Assembly (NCBI GenBank): GCA_037349105.1
Contig: JAYJMM010000041.1
Coordinates: 558,001 to 622,000, forward strand
Origin: Limnomonas spitsbergensis
Taxonomy: Eukaryota; Chlorophyta; Chlorophyceae; Chlamydomonadales
Length of the DNA: 64,000 nt
Direction of reading: 5' to 3'
Shown in pieces: positions 10,701-22,800 of this stretch. The notes under the pieces were generated by a model. The model worked only from the letters and a program-made list of their open reading frames with translations, was not told where the DNA came from and did not search any database. The position numbers were made by a program, and so were the translations under genes. How positions within the stretch are numbered: position 1 is the stretch's first letter; every line of letters begins with the position of its first letter.

Positions 10701-13700
10701 AACCCGATCGCCTGAGCAGGGCATACCGGTATGACCGAAATGTATATTTTGGTGTCCTTGAGCAGTTCAGCTACAATTCAGCCATGTCTTAGCTTGCAGC
10801 CGAGTAGATGAGGGTTCAGCAGGCAACGTCGCTTGAGAGTAGAGACGCCAGCTATAGGCCGGTCATGATTTGGCTGCCATGGGCCCAGTGAGGCTGCCCG
10901 ACAGCCCCCCTTAGATACAATCGGCATGCACAGGGATAATGAGGGGTCAACGTATCTGGCCATAGATTGCATCGCTGGGAGAAGGCACCTAGGTTAAAAC
11001 GTGTGACACAGACATGCAGCGGCAGGCAATCATGCTCCACGAGCTCAGGCTCGGATTTGAAAAACCTCGGCCAAGGCTCCAGCTGGATTTGAAATTATAT
11101 CATTTACCGTCCCCCTGATGACCAGTAAACAAACAAACAAATACAAGTATACCGTACACACAAACAAACTACTAACAAACAGATGAATATAAACAAGGTA
11201 TGCTGTGCAGGGCCCACCTTCCAGGGCTGCTGAAACCACAGTGTCGCCAGCAGCGGCCCCCTCAGCTGCCGCCTGCGTGTAAGCCAGTGGTCGTACACCG
11301 CCAGCACCCCCGCTTGGCTGTGAAGGCTGCGGAGCTGAGCCGCAGCTGAGCCACGCGACAGCAAGCGCTCCGTCAGGGGCAGCGAGCTGGGGACCTTGTG
11401 CGCCTTAACTGCAGGGCAAGAACCAGGGCGCACAGGCGCTTAGGAAACGAGTGACAGCAGCGGAAGCACACAGAAATCCCAAGGGCTTGGCTGCCTCGGC
11501 TAGGCTGCTAGGGCTTGGCTTGATTAGGGCTTGGCTGCTTGAGTTTCGCCCTGAAAGCGTTATGTGGTCCTGGTATTTGCCTGATTGGACACACTGGCAA
11601 GCCTGGCTGCAGGCCGCATCCATTCCCTCTATTGGCACTGATGCTCAGATCCAGTGGCCCACGAGGAGGGGACTAGGGGCCTCCAGTGCCCTCACGAGCG
11701 GGCAAGCGTCCCTCGGCTGCAACTTCTCCCTGGCTAGGTCGAGAGCGCACCATCTGCATGCCAGCCCGCGCTCTCCTGCGAGATGGCGTCCTGCATCAGC
11801 TCCTCCAGCTTGGCCATCAGCGCCTCAAACTCCTCGGGGCTCAGTGCCGGAGGCGGTCTGGGCGCAGTTCCCTTGGACGCCGCCTGGGTGGGGCACCGAG
11901 GGAGGTATGCATCAGGGTGGGAAACACGCACCGAGGGAGGTATGCATCAGGGTGGGAAACACGCACCGAGGGAGGTATGCATCAGGGTGGGAAACACGCA
12001 CCGAGGGAGGTATGCATCAGGGTGGGAAACACACACCGAGGGAGGTATGCATCAGGGTGGGAAACACGCACCGAGGGAGGTATGCATCAGGGTGGGAAAC
12101 ACGCACCGAGGGAGGTATGCATAAGGGTGGGAAACACGCACCGAGGGAGGTATGCATCAGGGTGGGAAACACGCACCGAGGGAGGTATGCATAAGGGTGG
12201 GAAACACGCACCGAGGGAGGTATGCATAAGGGTGGGAAACACGCACCGAGGGAGGTATGCATCAGGGTGGGAAACACGCACCGAGGGAGGTATGCATCAG
12301 GGTGGGAAACACGCACCGAGGGAGGTATGCATCAGGGTGGGAAACACGCACCGAGGGAGGTATGCATCAGGGTGGGAAACACGCACCGAGGGAGGTATGC
12401 ATCAGGGTGGGAAACACGCACCGAGGGAGGTATGCATCAGGGTGGGAAACACGCACCGAGGGAGGTATGCATAAGGGTGGGAAACACGCACCGAGGGAGG
12501 TATGCATCAGGGTGGGAAACACGCACCGAGGGAGGTATGCATCAGGGTGGGAAACACGCACCGAGGGAGGTATGCATAAGGGTGGGAAACACGCACCGAG
12601 GGAGGTATGCATCAGGGTGGGAAACACGCACCGAGGGAGGTATGCATCAGGGTGGGAAACACGCACCGAGGGAGGTATGCATCAGGGTGGGAAACACGCA
12701 CCGAGGGAGGTATGCATCAGGGTGGGAAACACGCACCGAGGGAGGTATGCATCAGGGTGGGAAACACGCACCGAGGGAGGTATGCATCAGGGTGGGAAAC
12801 ACGCACCGAGGGAGGTATGCATCAGGGTGGGAAACACGCACCGAGGGAGGTATGCATCAGGGTGGGAAACACGCACCGAGGGAGGTATGCATCAGGGTGG
12901 GAAACACGCACCGAGGGAGGTATGCATCAGGGTGGGAAACACGCACCGAGGGAGGTATGCATCAGGGTGGGAAACACGCACCGAGGGAGGTATGCATCAG
13001 GGTGGGAAACACGCACCGAGGGAGGTATGCATCAGGGTGGGAAACACGCACCGAGGGAGGTATGCATCAGGGTGGGAAACACGCACCGAGGGAGGTATGC
13101 ATCAGGGTGGGAAACACGCACCGAGGGAGGTATGCATCAGGGTGGGAAACACGCACCGAGGGAGGTATGCATAAGGGTGGGAAACACGCACCGAGGGAGG
13201 TATGCATAAGGGTGGGAAACACGCACCGAGGGAGGTATGCATAAGGGTGGGAAACACGCACCGAGGGAGGTATGCATAAGGGTGGGAAACACGCACCGAG
13301 GGAGGTATGCATAAGGGTGGGAAACACGCACCGAGGGAGGTATGCATAAGGGTGGGAAACACGCACCGAGGGAGGTATGCATCAGGGTGGGAAACACGCA
13401 CCGAGGGAGGTATGCATCAGGGTGGGAAACACGCACCGAGGGAGGTATGCATCAGGGTGGGAAACACGCACCGAGGGAGGTATGCATCAGGGTGGGAAAC
13501 ACGCACCGAGGGAGGTATGCATCAGGGTGGGAAACACGCACCGAGGGAGGTATGCATCAGGGTGGGAAACACGCACCGAGGGAGGTATGCATCAGGGTGG
13601 GAAACACGCACCGAGGGAGGTATGCATCAGGGTGGGAAACACGCACCGAGGGAGGTATGCATCAGGGTGGGAAACACACACCGAGGGAGGTATGCATCAG

Positions 13701-15564
13701 GGTGGGAAACACGCACCGAGGGAGGTATGCATAAGGGTGGGAAACACACACCGAGGGAGGTATGCATCAGGGTGGGAAACACACACAAACATCACAAGGA
13801 CGGGGAACAAGCACACACATGCATGTACCCTGCAGTGGCGTGGGAGCCCCTCACTTGGAGGCTGGCTGAGAAGGGCACCGAGGGGCGTGTATCCCAGCAG
13901 GAGATGTGCGAGACTGGGAGTTATGCAGGGCAGGAGCCTGCTGTCTGTGAGCACCACCCTGCCCCCCCCCTTAAAGGCCGGATGAGGTTTGTTGTGAACC
14001 AAGGTGCATGCAAGTGAGCACCACCCAAGGCGTCAAACACGCTGCCTTGTCGCACCTTTGCATTGTACTTCTCAAGCCAAAGCTCGTCCTGCTCGTCCAT
14101 ATCGTACGACATCAGCACCTAAGGAGCCAGGGGGGAGAGGGGTCGGTACCGGATGTACGCGTAAGCAGGAATGGAGGGCGGAGCGGAGACAGCACCGGAT
14201 GTACGCATGAGCAGGATGGAGGGCGGGACAGTATTATAAGGAAAGGGCCTGCCTGTCCACTCACACCCAGGGTACAAGGCATGAGCAGGCAACCTGGCAG
14301 AGCCCCTGCGGTCAGCACTCACCCGCCCAGCCAGCGGGCTGCCCTCTACCCAGAACCCCCAGGCCCGTCCCCAGCCCCTACTGCCCTGTCGCTGTAACAC
14401 GGGACAGGTGACGCGGCATGATTAATCCCATCGCCTCCTGTGCACAGGATGCGGACACAGACCCTGTCTCCCCTGAAGCTGGCTGTGCACTTTCATACTG
14501 CTTCCCGGCCCTGACTAGTCCACGCCCACTACACCCTGACCCCAATGCCTGCCTGTCTTTCCACATCCCCAATCACGTAGCCCAGTCCTCACCCATGGAC
14601 CCCATTTCTCAGTGCTCATGACCCTACCCTAGGCCCCGGTGCCCATACACCAGCCCCATGTCCCATGTCCCCCAGTGCAGGACCCTGCCCCAGTCTCTCG
14701 TGCCCTTCCCACCTGATTTATGGTCTGAGGAGCAAAGGAGTCCTCCTGACTGCGTATGTAGGCCGTGGTGACTCTGTGGTCCATCTCATGGTAGCGGCGA
14801 GTCGTGGCAGGTTTCAAGGCAGCTTCATTCAGGGCGTAGTCAAGGACCGGGCGCACCATGGGCACCGAAATGTTACTGCCCTGAAGGGGAGGGCCGCGGG
14901 GTAGAGTTGGGGTGAAGGGTGGATTGGCTCGAAGGTTTGGGGATATGGGACACGCAGGTGACGAGGTGCTGTCAAGAGCGCTGCGGCACTGCAGCCAGGC
15001 GGACACGATGCAGCCAAGAAAGTGAGAGACGGGTGGAGGTGACTGACCAAGGAAGCTTGCGTCTTGGGTGCGAGCATACAAGAAGCTTGCTTGGATTGAG
15101 ATCTGTCTCCTTAAGGTGTCTCCGTCAAGGCCCATGCTAATTGGGTACCCTCGGAAGGCGCACATGGCTCAGTCCCAATACTCTGAATGAGGTTTGGTGG
15201 TCGTAGGCTGAGCCTGCAGCTCTATCGACCTTCAATCTCTCGGGCGCAGGCTTCATTCGAGCATTTGCACCAGCGAATGGTGGAAGCAGACCTCCCTAGA
15301 TTCAGAGGTTCTGGCAGTCTGCAGTCCAGTGGGCCGCAGCTGTTGCCACCGCCCTGCCGCCACACAGCCCACCTGCTGCTGGGCCTTAGAGGGCTGCTCC
15401 TCCAGCGCTTTCAAAATTGTGAACTCCTCCTCTTGAGCCACCAGGAATGCCTCCAGGGCAGGGTCCAGGGACTCTCCACCATGCATGCGGACTATCTGCA
15501 TCTTTTCATTGAAGTTGACGGCACGGGGACGGATACGTCGGCCGCTGAGCGCATGGTGCTGCAT
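7791..15564 (-). CDS. EPL1: Enhancer-of-polycomb-like protein (EPcA domain), 8 exons, 813 aa
   Basis: Exons (minus): 15373-15564, 14713-14880, 14056-14118, 11751-11883, 11218-11408, 10589-10711, 9709-9798, 7791-9272; total 2442 nt, phases consistent. The EPcA region (residues about 8-320) shows SGRRIRPRAVNF...QIVR at the N-terminus and SYDMDEQDELWLEKYN. LSPEEFEALMAKLEELM, VYDHWLTRRRQLRGPLLATL and a basic RKRERLKKSLLKVW segment follow. Enhancer-of-polycomb proteins scaffold the NuA4/piccolo histone H4/H2A acetyltransferase, binding Esa1/Tip60 and Yng2/ING, so a nuclear location is expected. The last exon encodes a 493-residue Gly/Ala/Arg-rich, probably disordered tail with a KARKRRRH basic cluster, not conserved in families I know. 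The exon 3 donor is ambiguous: AAG|GTGCGA at 14055 is chosen for phase; the frame stays open further. Introns hold the 35-bp and 43-bp arrays. Confidence 0.87.
9862..10265. repeat. 43-bp minisatellite in EPL1 intron 6
   Basis: About 8-9 tandem units containing CAAACAATGATGCGTCC, GTGTCGTCACACAATGCAGG and ACCCT. Most units are 43 bp; one carries a few extra bases (near 10040). The array begins roughly 60 bp from the 3' splice site of EPL1 exon 7 (exon starts at 9798 on the minus strand). Confidence 0.9.
11893..13785. repeat. 35-bp satellite array, about 54 units, in EPL1 intron 3
   Basis: Units read GCACCGAGGGAGGTATGCAT followed by CAGGGTGGGAAACAC. They are almost identical, with two common variants (ATGCATCAG versus ATGCATAAG, and ACACGC versus ACACAC). 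Since 35 is not a multiple of 3 and the unit lacks stops in all forward frames, long spurious frames of up to 340 codons arise. The left end lies about 10 bp from the 3' splice site of EPL1 exon 4 (11883/11884). That splice site looks like a shortened unit. Confidence 0.97.
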
Positions 15565-16880
15565 GGTCGAGGACTCTTGCCTCCCAAAGCTTTTCCCCTC
15601 CTTACGGCGCCCCCACTGGGAAGGGTGGTGCTGGTTTCGGATTCTTCTTCAGTGGCATGCAGCCCTTGGCAGAAAACAACCTTTGCATGGCAAAATGGCA
15701 AATGGGGCAGGGTGGACCTTATTTAAGACCCCTCATGGCTCGGGGCATGAAGGCGAGGAGGTGTTGCCGAAGGCATGGGGCCATGGCGGCACAATTTTAG
15801 ATAAATACACAACTCGAAAGATAAGTCCACATGATGTTTCTCGCGAGCAGAATTGAGATTTCAGAGGAGCGGCGCACCTGACAGTCAGCGACTGAGTAAA
15901 ACGAACATCTACGCTCCACGGCTAGCAATGATCGTCATGAACGCATGTTTTCAGTAAGCAAAAACTGTTGTTGCACGAATGTACCAAGGTGATCAAAGGA
16001 TGAAAGCGTGAGACAAGGCTTATGACGTCAACAAAGGTCAACGCACTGACAAATGATCCCAAGGCTTAGAGATGCAAATAATATTGCGTGAGTCATGCTT
16101 TAGTCGCCATGCACGTCGTTTCAAATATTGGCCGTCCGAAATACGGCAACCAAACAGCGTATCGGTGAATTGTTAGGTGGAGTCAAATCTGGGCCAGGGT
16201 GGGGTGGTCAGAAGTCAGAGGCTGGTCAAGGCACACGACACATCACTCTTCCCGTGCGGCTACCTCGCTCATCCCAACAAGCGGTAAATGCCACCAAAGG
16301 AATTTAGGCCTAGTATGCCTCCCTCATCTACATCACTGCATACTCAGATCGTCAAGAAACAAAGGAAATCCCCAATACACGGATTATTTATTCGCAAGGT
16401 GCCGTATTAATCAGTATAATGTCAAAGGGCTTTACTGTTCTTTCCTTCTATCAACACAATCCACAATCATGGTAGTGGTTGTTAGAATATGAGTCTTGAA
16501 GTGTTGGACGTTCCCATGACGTTATCGACACTCTCAACTGAGGACGAAAATTTGGTGAGAGTCTACGTGTCTTTTGCAAGCTGGTACTACCATGCCAAAT
16601 TTCGTGTGAGAAGACGTGTTATGAACATCTCGAGCGGTTGCGCAGATTATTGAGGCCATCTCTATACTGGATGCCTTGCTGTTGGCATCCAATCATCCAG
16701 CTGCGGTAAGTAGACCTTTCGGGGCATATACACGCCCTCAAGGTATAACAACAGTGCCGAGTTGGCTGTCACTCTTCTTGGGTGCGAACTTTATCGAGAG
16801 GGCATGGCTACAGTGCGAGCCTCTTCTGCTGCAATTCTGTCCCTGATGTAAATTGCAATCATGGAACATCCAACCTCTGC
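15565..16880. promoter_or_regulatory. Divergent intergenic region between EPL1 and the 5-phosphatase gene
   Basis: Both flanking genes are transcribed away from this 1.3-kb stretch, so it must contain both promoters and 5' UTRs. It is less GC-rich than the genes. No clear TATA box was placed with confidence. Motifs such as TGACGTCA-like (near 16023) and TGAGTCA (near 16090) occur but their function is unknown. Part of the 5' end of the 5-phosphatase gene could lie here, because its true start is uncertain. Confidence 0.5.
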
Positions 16881-19800
16881 ATGGCAACAAATCACGCGAT
16901 GAGCCTGACTGCTGCATGCATGCATCTGCCCATGCAGACTTCACCGCCTCCAACTGCCGAGCCATCTCTGGGCCTGCCTCTCGGACATGAGGATGCAAGA
17001 TGCTTGCGCACTGCCGCCCCCATCAACGCCGTTGTTGCAGCTGCTTTGGGAGTCGATGACTGGGCCGCATGTGCCCCTCAAATCACACCAAAAAAGTATG
17101 CGCCCGTCAAAGAGGCGCCCGCACCTATCAAGCAGGCGCCCATACCCCTCCAGGAGGCGCTCGTATCTGTGAAAGAGGCGCCCGCACCTATCAAGCAGGT
17201 GCCCACACCCCTTCAAGAAGCGCTTGCACCTGTGAAGGAGGTGCCGACACATGTGAAGGAGGCGCTCAAACCCGTGAAGGAGGCGCCCGCACCTATCAAG
17301 CAGGTGCCCACACCCCTTCAAGAAGCGCTTGCATCTATCAAGCAGGCGCCCGCACCTGTGAAGGAGGCGCTCAAACCCGTAAAGGAGGCGCCCGCACCTA
17401 TCAAGCAGGCACTGGGGCTACCAGAGCTGTTAGTCGCTATTTCACTGCCGCCGTCACCGCCCCCGCCTCTAGCACAGCCGCCTGAGATCATTCCAGCTGT
17501 CGAGGAGGGTCTCATTGAGGAGCGCTCTTACCTGCTCCCAGCGACAACGATGAGTCAGCAGCCGCCTGTGCCTGCAACAGCCTCCACAAGAGCCGTGCTT
17601 GCCTGCAACCCGGCCGAGCCTCCAGCCCTGTCCACTTTCTCTGTGCCGGTGTCCTGCCATGTCATTGAAGTCCCTGAGCCTCAACAAACAAGCAGCATTC
17701 CCTCATCCGGTCAGGCACTCCTGCACCAGGAGGAACAACCAGCAAAGCAAGGGCCGCCGGATGCCACCTCGCACATCTCACTACCCGATGGTCATGACCA
17801 GCCCACTAACGTATCGCCTGCACAGCACTCCCAGCATCTGCCCCCCTTCCGCCTCTCAGGCGACAGGCCGCGCGCGTCCTCCACCTCGTCTGCCCCGCCG
17901 CCGGACTCCCCTGAGCTGCCGCCCGGCGTGACTACCAGCAGATTCTGTGTCCCCTGCAGCCCGCTCCCGAATGTGGAGTACGCAGGCTCCTCCTCCACCT
18001 CGCTGGCAGCAGAAGGGCTGTTCATGAAATCGCCCATTCTAGGCATCCCACAGATTGACACCTGGGCTACCAAGGGAGTGTCGGCCAAGAGCGCGTGAGT
18101 AAAGCAGTAACGGCGTGGCTGCTGACTCGGCCCTTGCTGCTATGTTTCCTTCACGCTCGTGGCCCTCCATGCAAATTATCGCTTTCTTTCCTATCGTGAT
18201 GGATAGTTCAGCCCTGGAGGCTTATAGCCCGGGTCACGAGCTTTGGCGCATTAATGGCTGCCACTACCTGTGCCCAAGATTGCACAATGTGTTTGTTCCT
18301 GTGGGCACGCCAGTGAGTACCGTTTTGCCACGCCTCCTGCGCCGCCGGGGATGCTTTTACCCTTGACCCTCAGAAGCCCAAGGAGGGCAAATGGGCCATG
18401 TGATGCTGTGGGCGTTCCCGCCATCACCTTTGAAGCTCTGAACCCTCCCCCCTTGACCTCCAGGGGGACCAAGGTGGACAAGGAGGGGAATGTGATGCTG
18501 GGCGTGCGCCTCATCCAAGCAGACCTGAGCTCCATCAGCAGCAGCAGCAGCAAGTGGGACACCTTTGCCGCGGTGCAGTGCGAGGAGACACTCAAGTACT
18601 CCAAAGTGGTGGAGGTGAGCACCGGTGGACATTGGACAAGCCTAGTTAAGGGTTTAGGGTTACTTGTGGATGTGAGCACCGGTGGACAAGGCGGATTAAA
18701 AAACAACCCCAACATCAGTGTACTTTGCATGTGATGCGATGTGCGCAAAACTAAGCGTTGAGGGAGCTTAAATGGAACCCTAAACCTGGGACCTAAACCC
18801 TTTACCCTGAACTAGACCAAAGCCCTGGATGATCAAACCCCACAATCATTTTGTTGTATAAGTCATGTCTTTTTTCCACATCGCTCAGGGTCCTTCCGCA
18901 AGCCTTGTCAGCCACGGCCTGCCCCACTGGCCCTCACCCGGATGTTTAATTCTCCTATCTGATCTCATAACGGTGCATGCCTCGATGCACGAGTGTATGG
19001 AGCAGGGCACCTTTCTTGCACCCTGTCCAGGCACCCATGCTAAGCTCCCCCGCCCCCCACTGATCTGCCTCCCTGGCCTCAGGACGAAGACCCCGAGTGG
19101 AATGAGTTCTTTGCCTTTGAGTTGCTGAGTCCTGCCTTTGCGGTGCTCAAGATAAAGCTCTTGGACCAGATCAGTTGCTGGCGACCGCGTGTGGTGGGCG
19201 AGGTGGGGGACGCATTGCTGGGGGGGTGGGGGAGCGAGGTGGGTGCTGCATAGATGGGGGGGGGGGGGGGGCGAGCTGGGGGCTGCATAGGTGGGTGTCT
19301 CACAGCTGTGTTAGTACCTTGGGGGTGAGGATGAGTTGGGTGTTGCATAGCTGCTGGCGGCCTCTCAGGGTGGGTGTGCTGACTGGGGTGGATGTCTCAC
19401 ATCTACCGGCAACCGCGTGTGGCCGGCGAGATGGGTATCTCACAGCTGCTGGCGGCCTCAGGAGGGGGTGGGGGTAGCCGGTGTCTCACAGTTGTGTTAG
19501 TACCTTGGGGTGGGTGGGTGAGGTGAGTGCTCCAAAGCTGTTTGTATATCTTGTGTGGTGAGCAAGGCTGACAGGGATCTAGTAGGTCTGTCCCTTATTC
19601 CCGTTGCATGCGGCCCTGATGCCCTGACTGGCTGCAGGTCCGCATCTGTGTCAGCAGTATCAGTGACAGGCCCAAGGAGTACAACGCCCCAACCTGGCTG
19701 ACGTTGAAGGACAAGAGGGGCAGGCCCAGGGGGGAGGTAAGGGCCGGAGGAGTCAACGGGGGCGTGTGGAACATCATGACTGCTCAAAACAATCCAAACT

Positions 19801-22800
19801 ATATCTTGTATTCGATATAAGTGCGTGAGGTAACATAGACCGTGTTGGTATGAATTTGAAGGGCATTTTTGATGTTCTGGTTCTGTTGGCCAATAGAGCT
19901 CTTTGAGCAGCGGCGCAGTGATGGCAGGTGCTGTCGGTAGCTATATGTGCTCTTCCCCTTTGGATCTCAATGTTCAGCGGCAGAGGTCAGCGGTGCAGGT
20001 CCTAGTCAGGCTTGACCTGTCTTGCAGCCTGTCTGCTGGTCTAGGGCGTCAGCCGGTACCTCAAGGGCTCTGCTTCTTCAGGGTCTTCATGCCCAACAGC
20101 GGTGCTGGTGGTTATCAGGCTTGACCTGCCTAGCAACTCCACAGTCTACTATTTCAGGGCCCTAGGCCTGCCCGGTTGGTAAAGCGCGTTCCTTGGCCTC
20201 TTCATTGCCCCTATTGCCCCCCAAACGGCATATCCCAAAGGCCCAACAGCGCCAGGTGCATGTTTGCCTCATCAAAGTCATATTGTATAGTATCCACTGT
20301 TTGATTGACAAAGCATGTGCCGTGCTCTGGCGCACTCTTCGCATGCGTGCGCATGTGAATGCTCAGATCAGCACGCGGGTGCAGATCTAGATCTACGTCC
20401 TGATCTGGGCCCAGAAACCACTATCTTCTCCCTTGCTCGCTGGCTCGTACCGGTAGCTCCTTGTCCAGATCTGCCATGAGGAGGAGCACGTCCACTCATG
20501 CAAATTCCGGAAGTGTGCAGATCTAGATATGTTTGCAGGTCCAGGTCCAAATCTACCATGTAGCGGAGCGCGTCCGCTGGCCTCTAGATTTCACGGGTGC
20601 AGATCTAGATCTATGATGTCGCTACTTGCAGGTCCAGGTCCAGATCTACTACGTGGCGGAGCGCGTCCACCGGCCGCTGAATGTCATGTGCTGCACGTGG
20701 AATGTTGGAAACGCCAAGCCGCCGGAGCAGCTGGAGCAATGGCTGAGTGGCGTGGCAGATCAGGAGCATGACCTGGTGGCCATAGGTAGGGGAAGGATGA
20801 ATGTGGCACCTCAGGGGGGCAGGAGGGCATTGGTGGGGCCAGGATTTCTGTATCAGGCACGTGGGAGCCATTGGCGACCAGCAGGGCGAGTCAAAAATAA
20901 GTCGGATTTGAAATTTCAGCCTAGCCACTTGCCCAAAGAAGCTGGCTTGCCGAAGGCGAGTGCCCACGTTCACACTTTTTCACACCGGTCGCTCCTAGAA
21001 GAATAAGTACTGTTTTGAAATCAGATACACTGGGTGTCTGGGTGTGGCAGCGGGGGCGGGACGAGGGGGGCGGGGGAGGGGTTGATTATGTTGGGTACTT
21101 GAAACTGATGAGTGTATGTTAGTTGCCACTTTTATGATCTCTAAAATAGTTGGGCTGATAAGCAGTGTGAGTTAAGGTTCATCTGCAAAAAAGCAGGGAA
21201 TACCCCCCCGCCCCACCCCCCTGTGGAGCTGCGGGAGCATAGCCGCATTTTCACCATAGTTATAATGTGGAGGAATTGAGACGAGAAGGGGAATTAAAAA
21301 TTCACCTGAGGGTGAAACCAGCCGGAGTCGCGCTGCCAGCTAGCCAGCCAGCCCCATGACAGCTTGGTTCCGTAACCGCGTGTATTCCATTGTGTATGCA
21401 TCCGTGGGTGTGTTCACACACCGTGCCTCTGCCGGGAGCTGGCCTGATTCATTCTCTGAAGCCCTTGTCCCTTATTTAGGCCTGACATGCCTCAGAGTAA
21501 AACAGACTGTCGATACCAGGGGTCGATAATGAAAGCCTGGAAAATTGGACACCTTGTGTCTCTTTGCCTGTGTTTATATTTCCGGCTACGAGTCCACGTA
21601 TGGCTTGCGTGCCTTCCTGTGGCTATCAGGGGCTCTGTTGGAGCCAAGCCTTGATCAACCTATCCTGCTGGCGCCATGCATGGGGTCTCCGGCCGGAGGT
21701 CAGGAGGTGGGGGACATGAAGTTGAAATCCAGCCGGTTCACACTAAAAAGCTTATCCACACTCAAACAATTGCATTCCTGGTGCCGTGCAGGTGTCCAGG
21801 AGTGCGCGTACAAGGTGGGCGGGCGGGCAGGGAGCGTCGGCGGTGCAGAGGATGGAAGGATGGAGGATGTTTCAGTTTATGCGTCCCACCGCGGCCTGAG
21901 CACCCCAATGGGCCACTCCACACCCGCTCCATCAAAGCAGCCCTCTGCGGACCTACCTCCGGACGGCCTCGGTGCTAGGAACTCAGCAGACAGCGACCCG
22001 GGCGGCGAAGGCGGCACCTCTGATACTTCCAACAGGGCAGAGGCGGCCCAGGATGCCGCTACCGCCCCTGCGGCCGCGGCCGGTCCACTCAGAATGGCCC
22101 AAATGCATCTGCAAGCCGTCATCGGACATCCGCGGGTAGCCAGGGGTAGCCGCTCCCTGCTCTCCCGGAGCCCGGCGGGGAGCATCCTGTCCTCGTTGGA
22201 GCAGGCGGTGTCCGCGGCACGGGCGGCAGTAGATGGCGGCAGGAGAGGCAGCATGGGCGAGTTGGTGCCAGATTGCAGCTCCCAGCGTTCCAGCTCCCAT
22301 GGGAAACCCATGGACGGCCGTCGTCCTTCGCTCTCGATTGCTGTGGCGGCCCCGCAGCTGCCCGCTGCTCCTCACTCGCCTGCGCTGCTGAGCGCCCGCC
22401 TGTCGTACCAGCCCCCGTCGCCGTCGGTGCGCGCGGGGCGGAGGTCACCCATTGTGAATGATGAGGTGGGTGGGCAGGGGGCGAGAGACGCTCATGATGG
22501 GGATTGGTTTCACCTGGAAGTAAACTGTAAGCGCTGGGGCTGCAGGAGGACCAGGAAGGGGGGAGGAGGGGCAGTTGAGCAGCAAGTGAGGGAGTAAGAG
22601 GGGAAGAGGGGCAGTTGAGAAGCAAGTAAGGGAGTAAGAAAGGTAGGCGGGGCGAGTAAGAGGGGTAGGAGGGGCAGTTGGGCGGTAGAAGGGGGAGTAA
22701 GAGAGGTAGGAGGGGCAGTTGGGCAGTAGGAGGGGGAGTTGGGCAGCAGGGACAGGGGGCAGTTGGCAGCAGGGGCAGTTGGGCAGCAGGGGAGGGGTAA

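Noticed and set aside
11451..14017. Frames of up to 340 codons reading GGKHAPREVCIRVGNTHRGRYAS-like repeats, and Cys/Pro-rich frames on the other strand
   Set aside because: Artefacts of the 35-bp array inside EPL1 intron 3. All three frames are equally open.
14013..14055. Extension of EPL1 exon 3 to about 14016-14022
   Set aside because: Available donors there are in phase 1 and do not fit exon 4, which starts in phase 0. AAG|GTGCGA at 14055 fits and has better consensus.
20160..20235. tRNA-like D-arm (GCCCGGTTGGTAAAGCGCG)
   Set aside because: No matching acceptor stem, anticodon arm or T arm follows.
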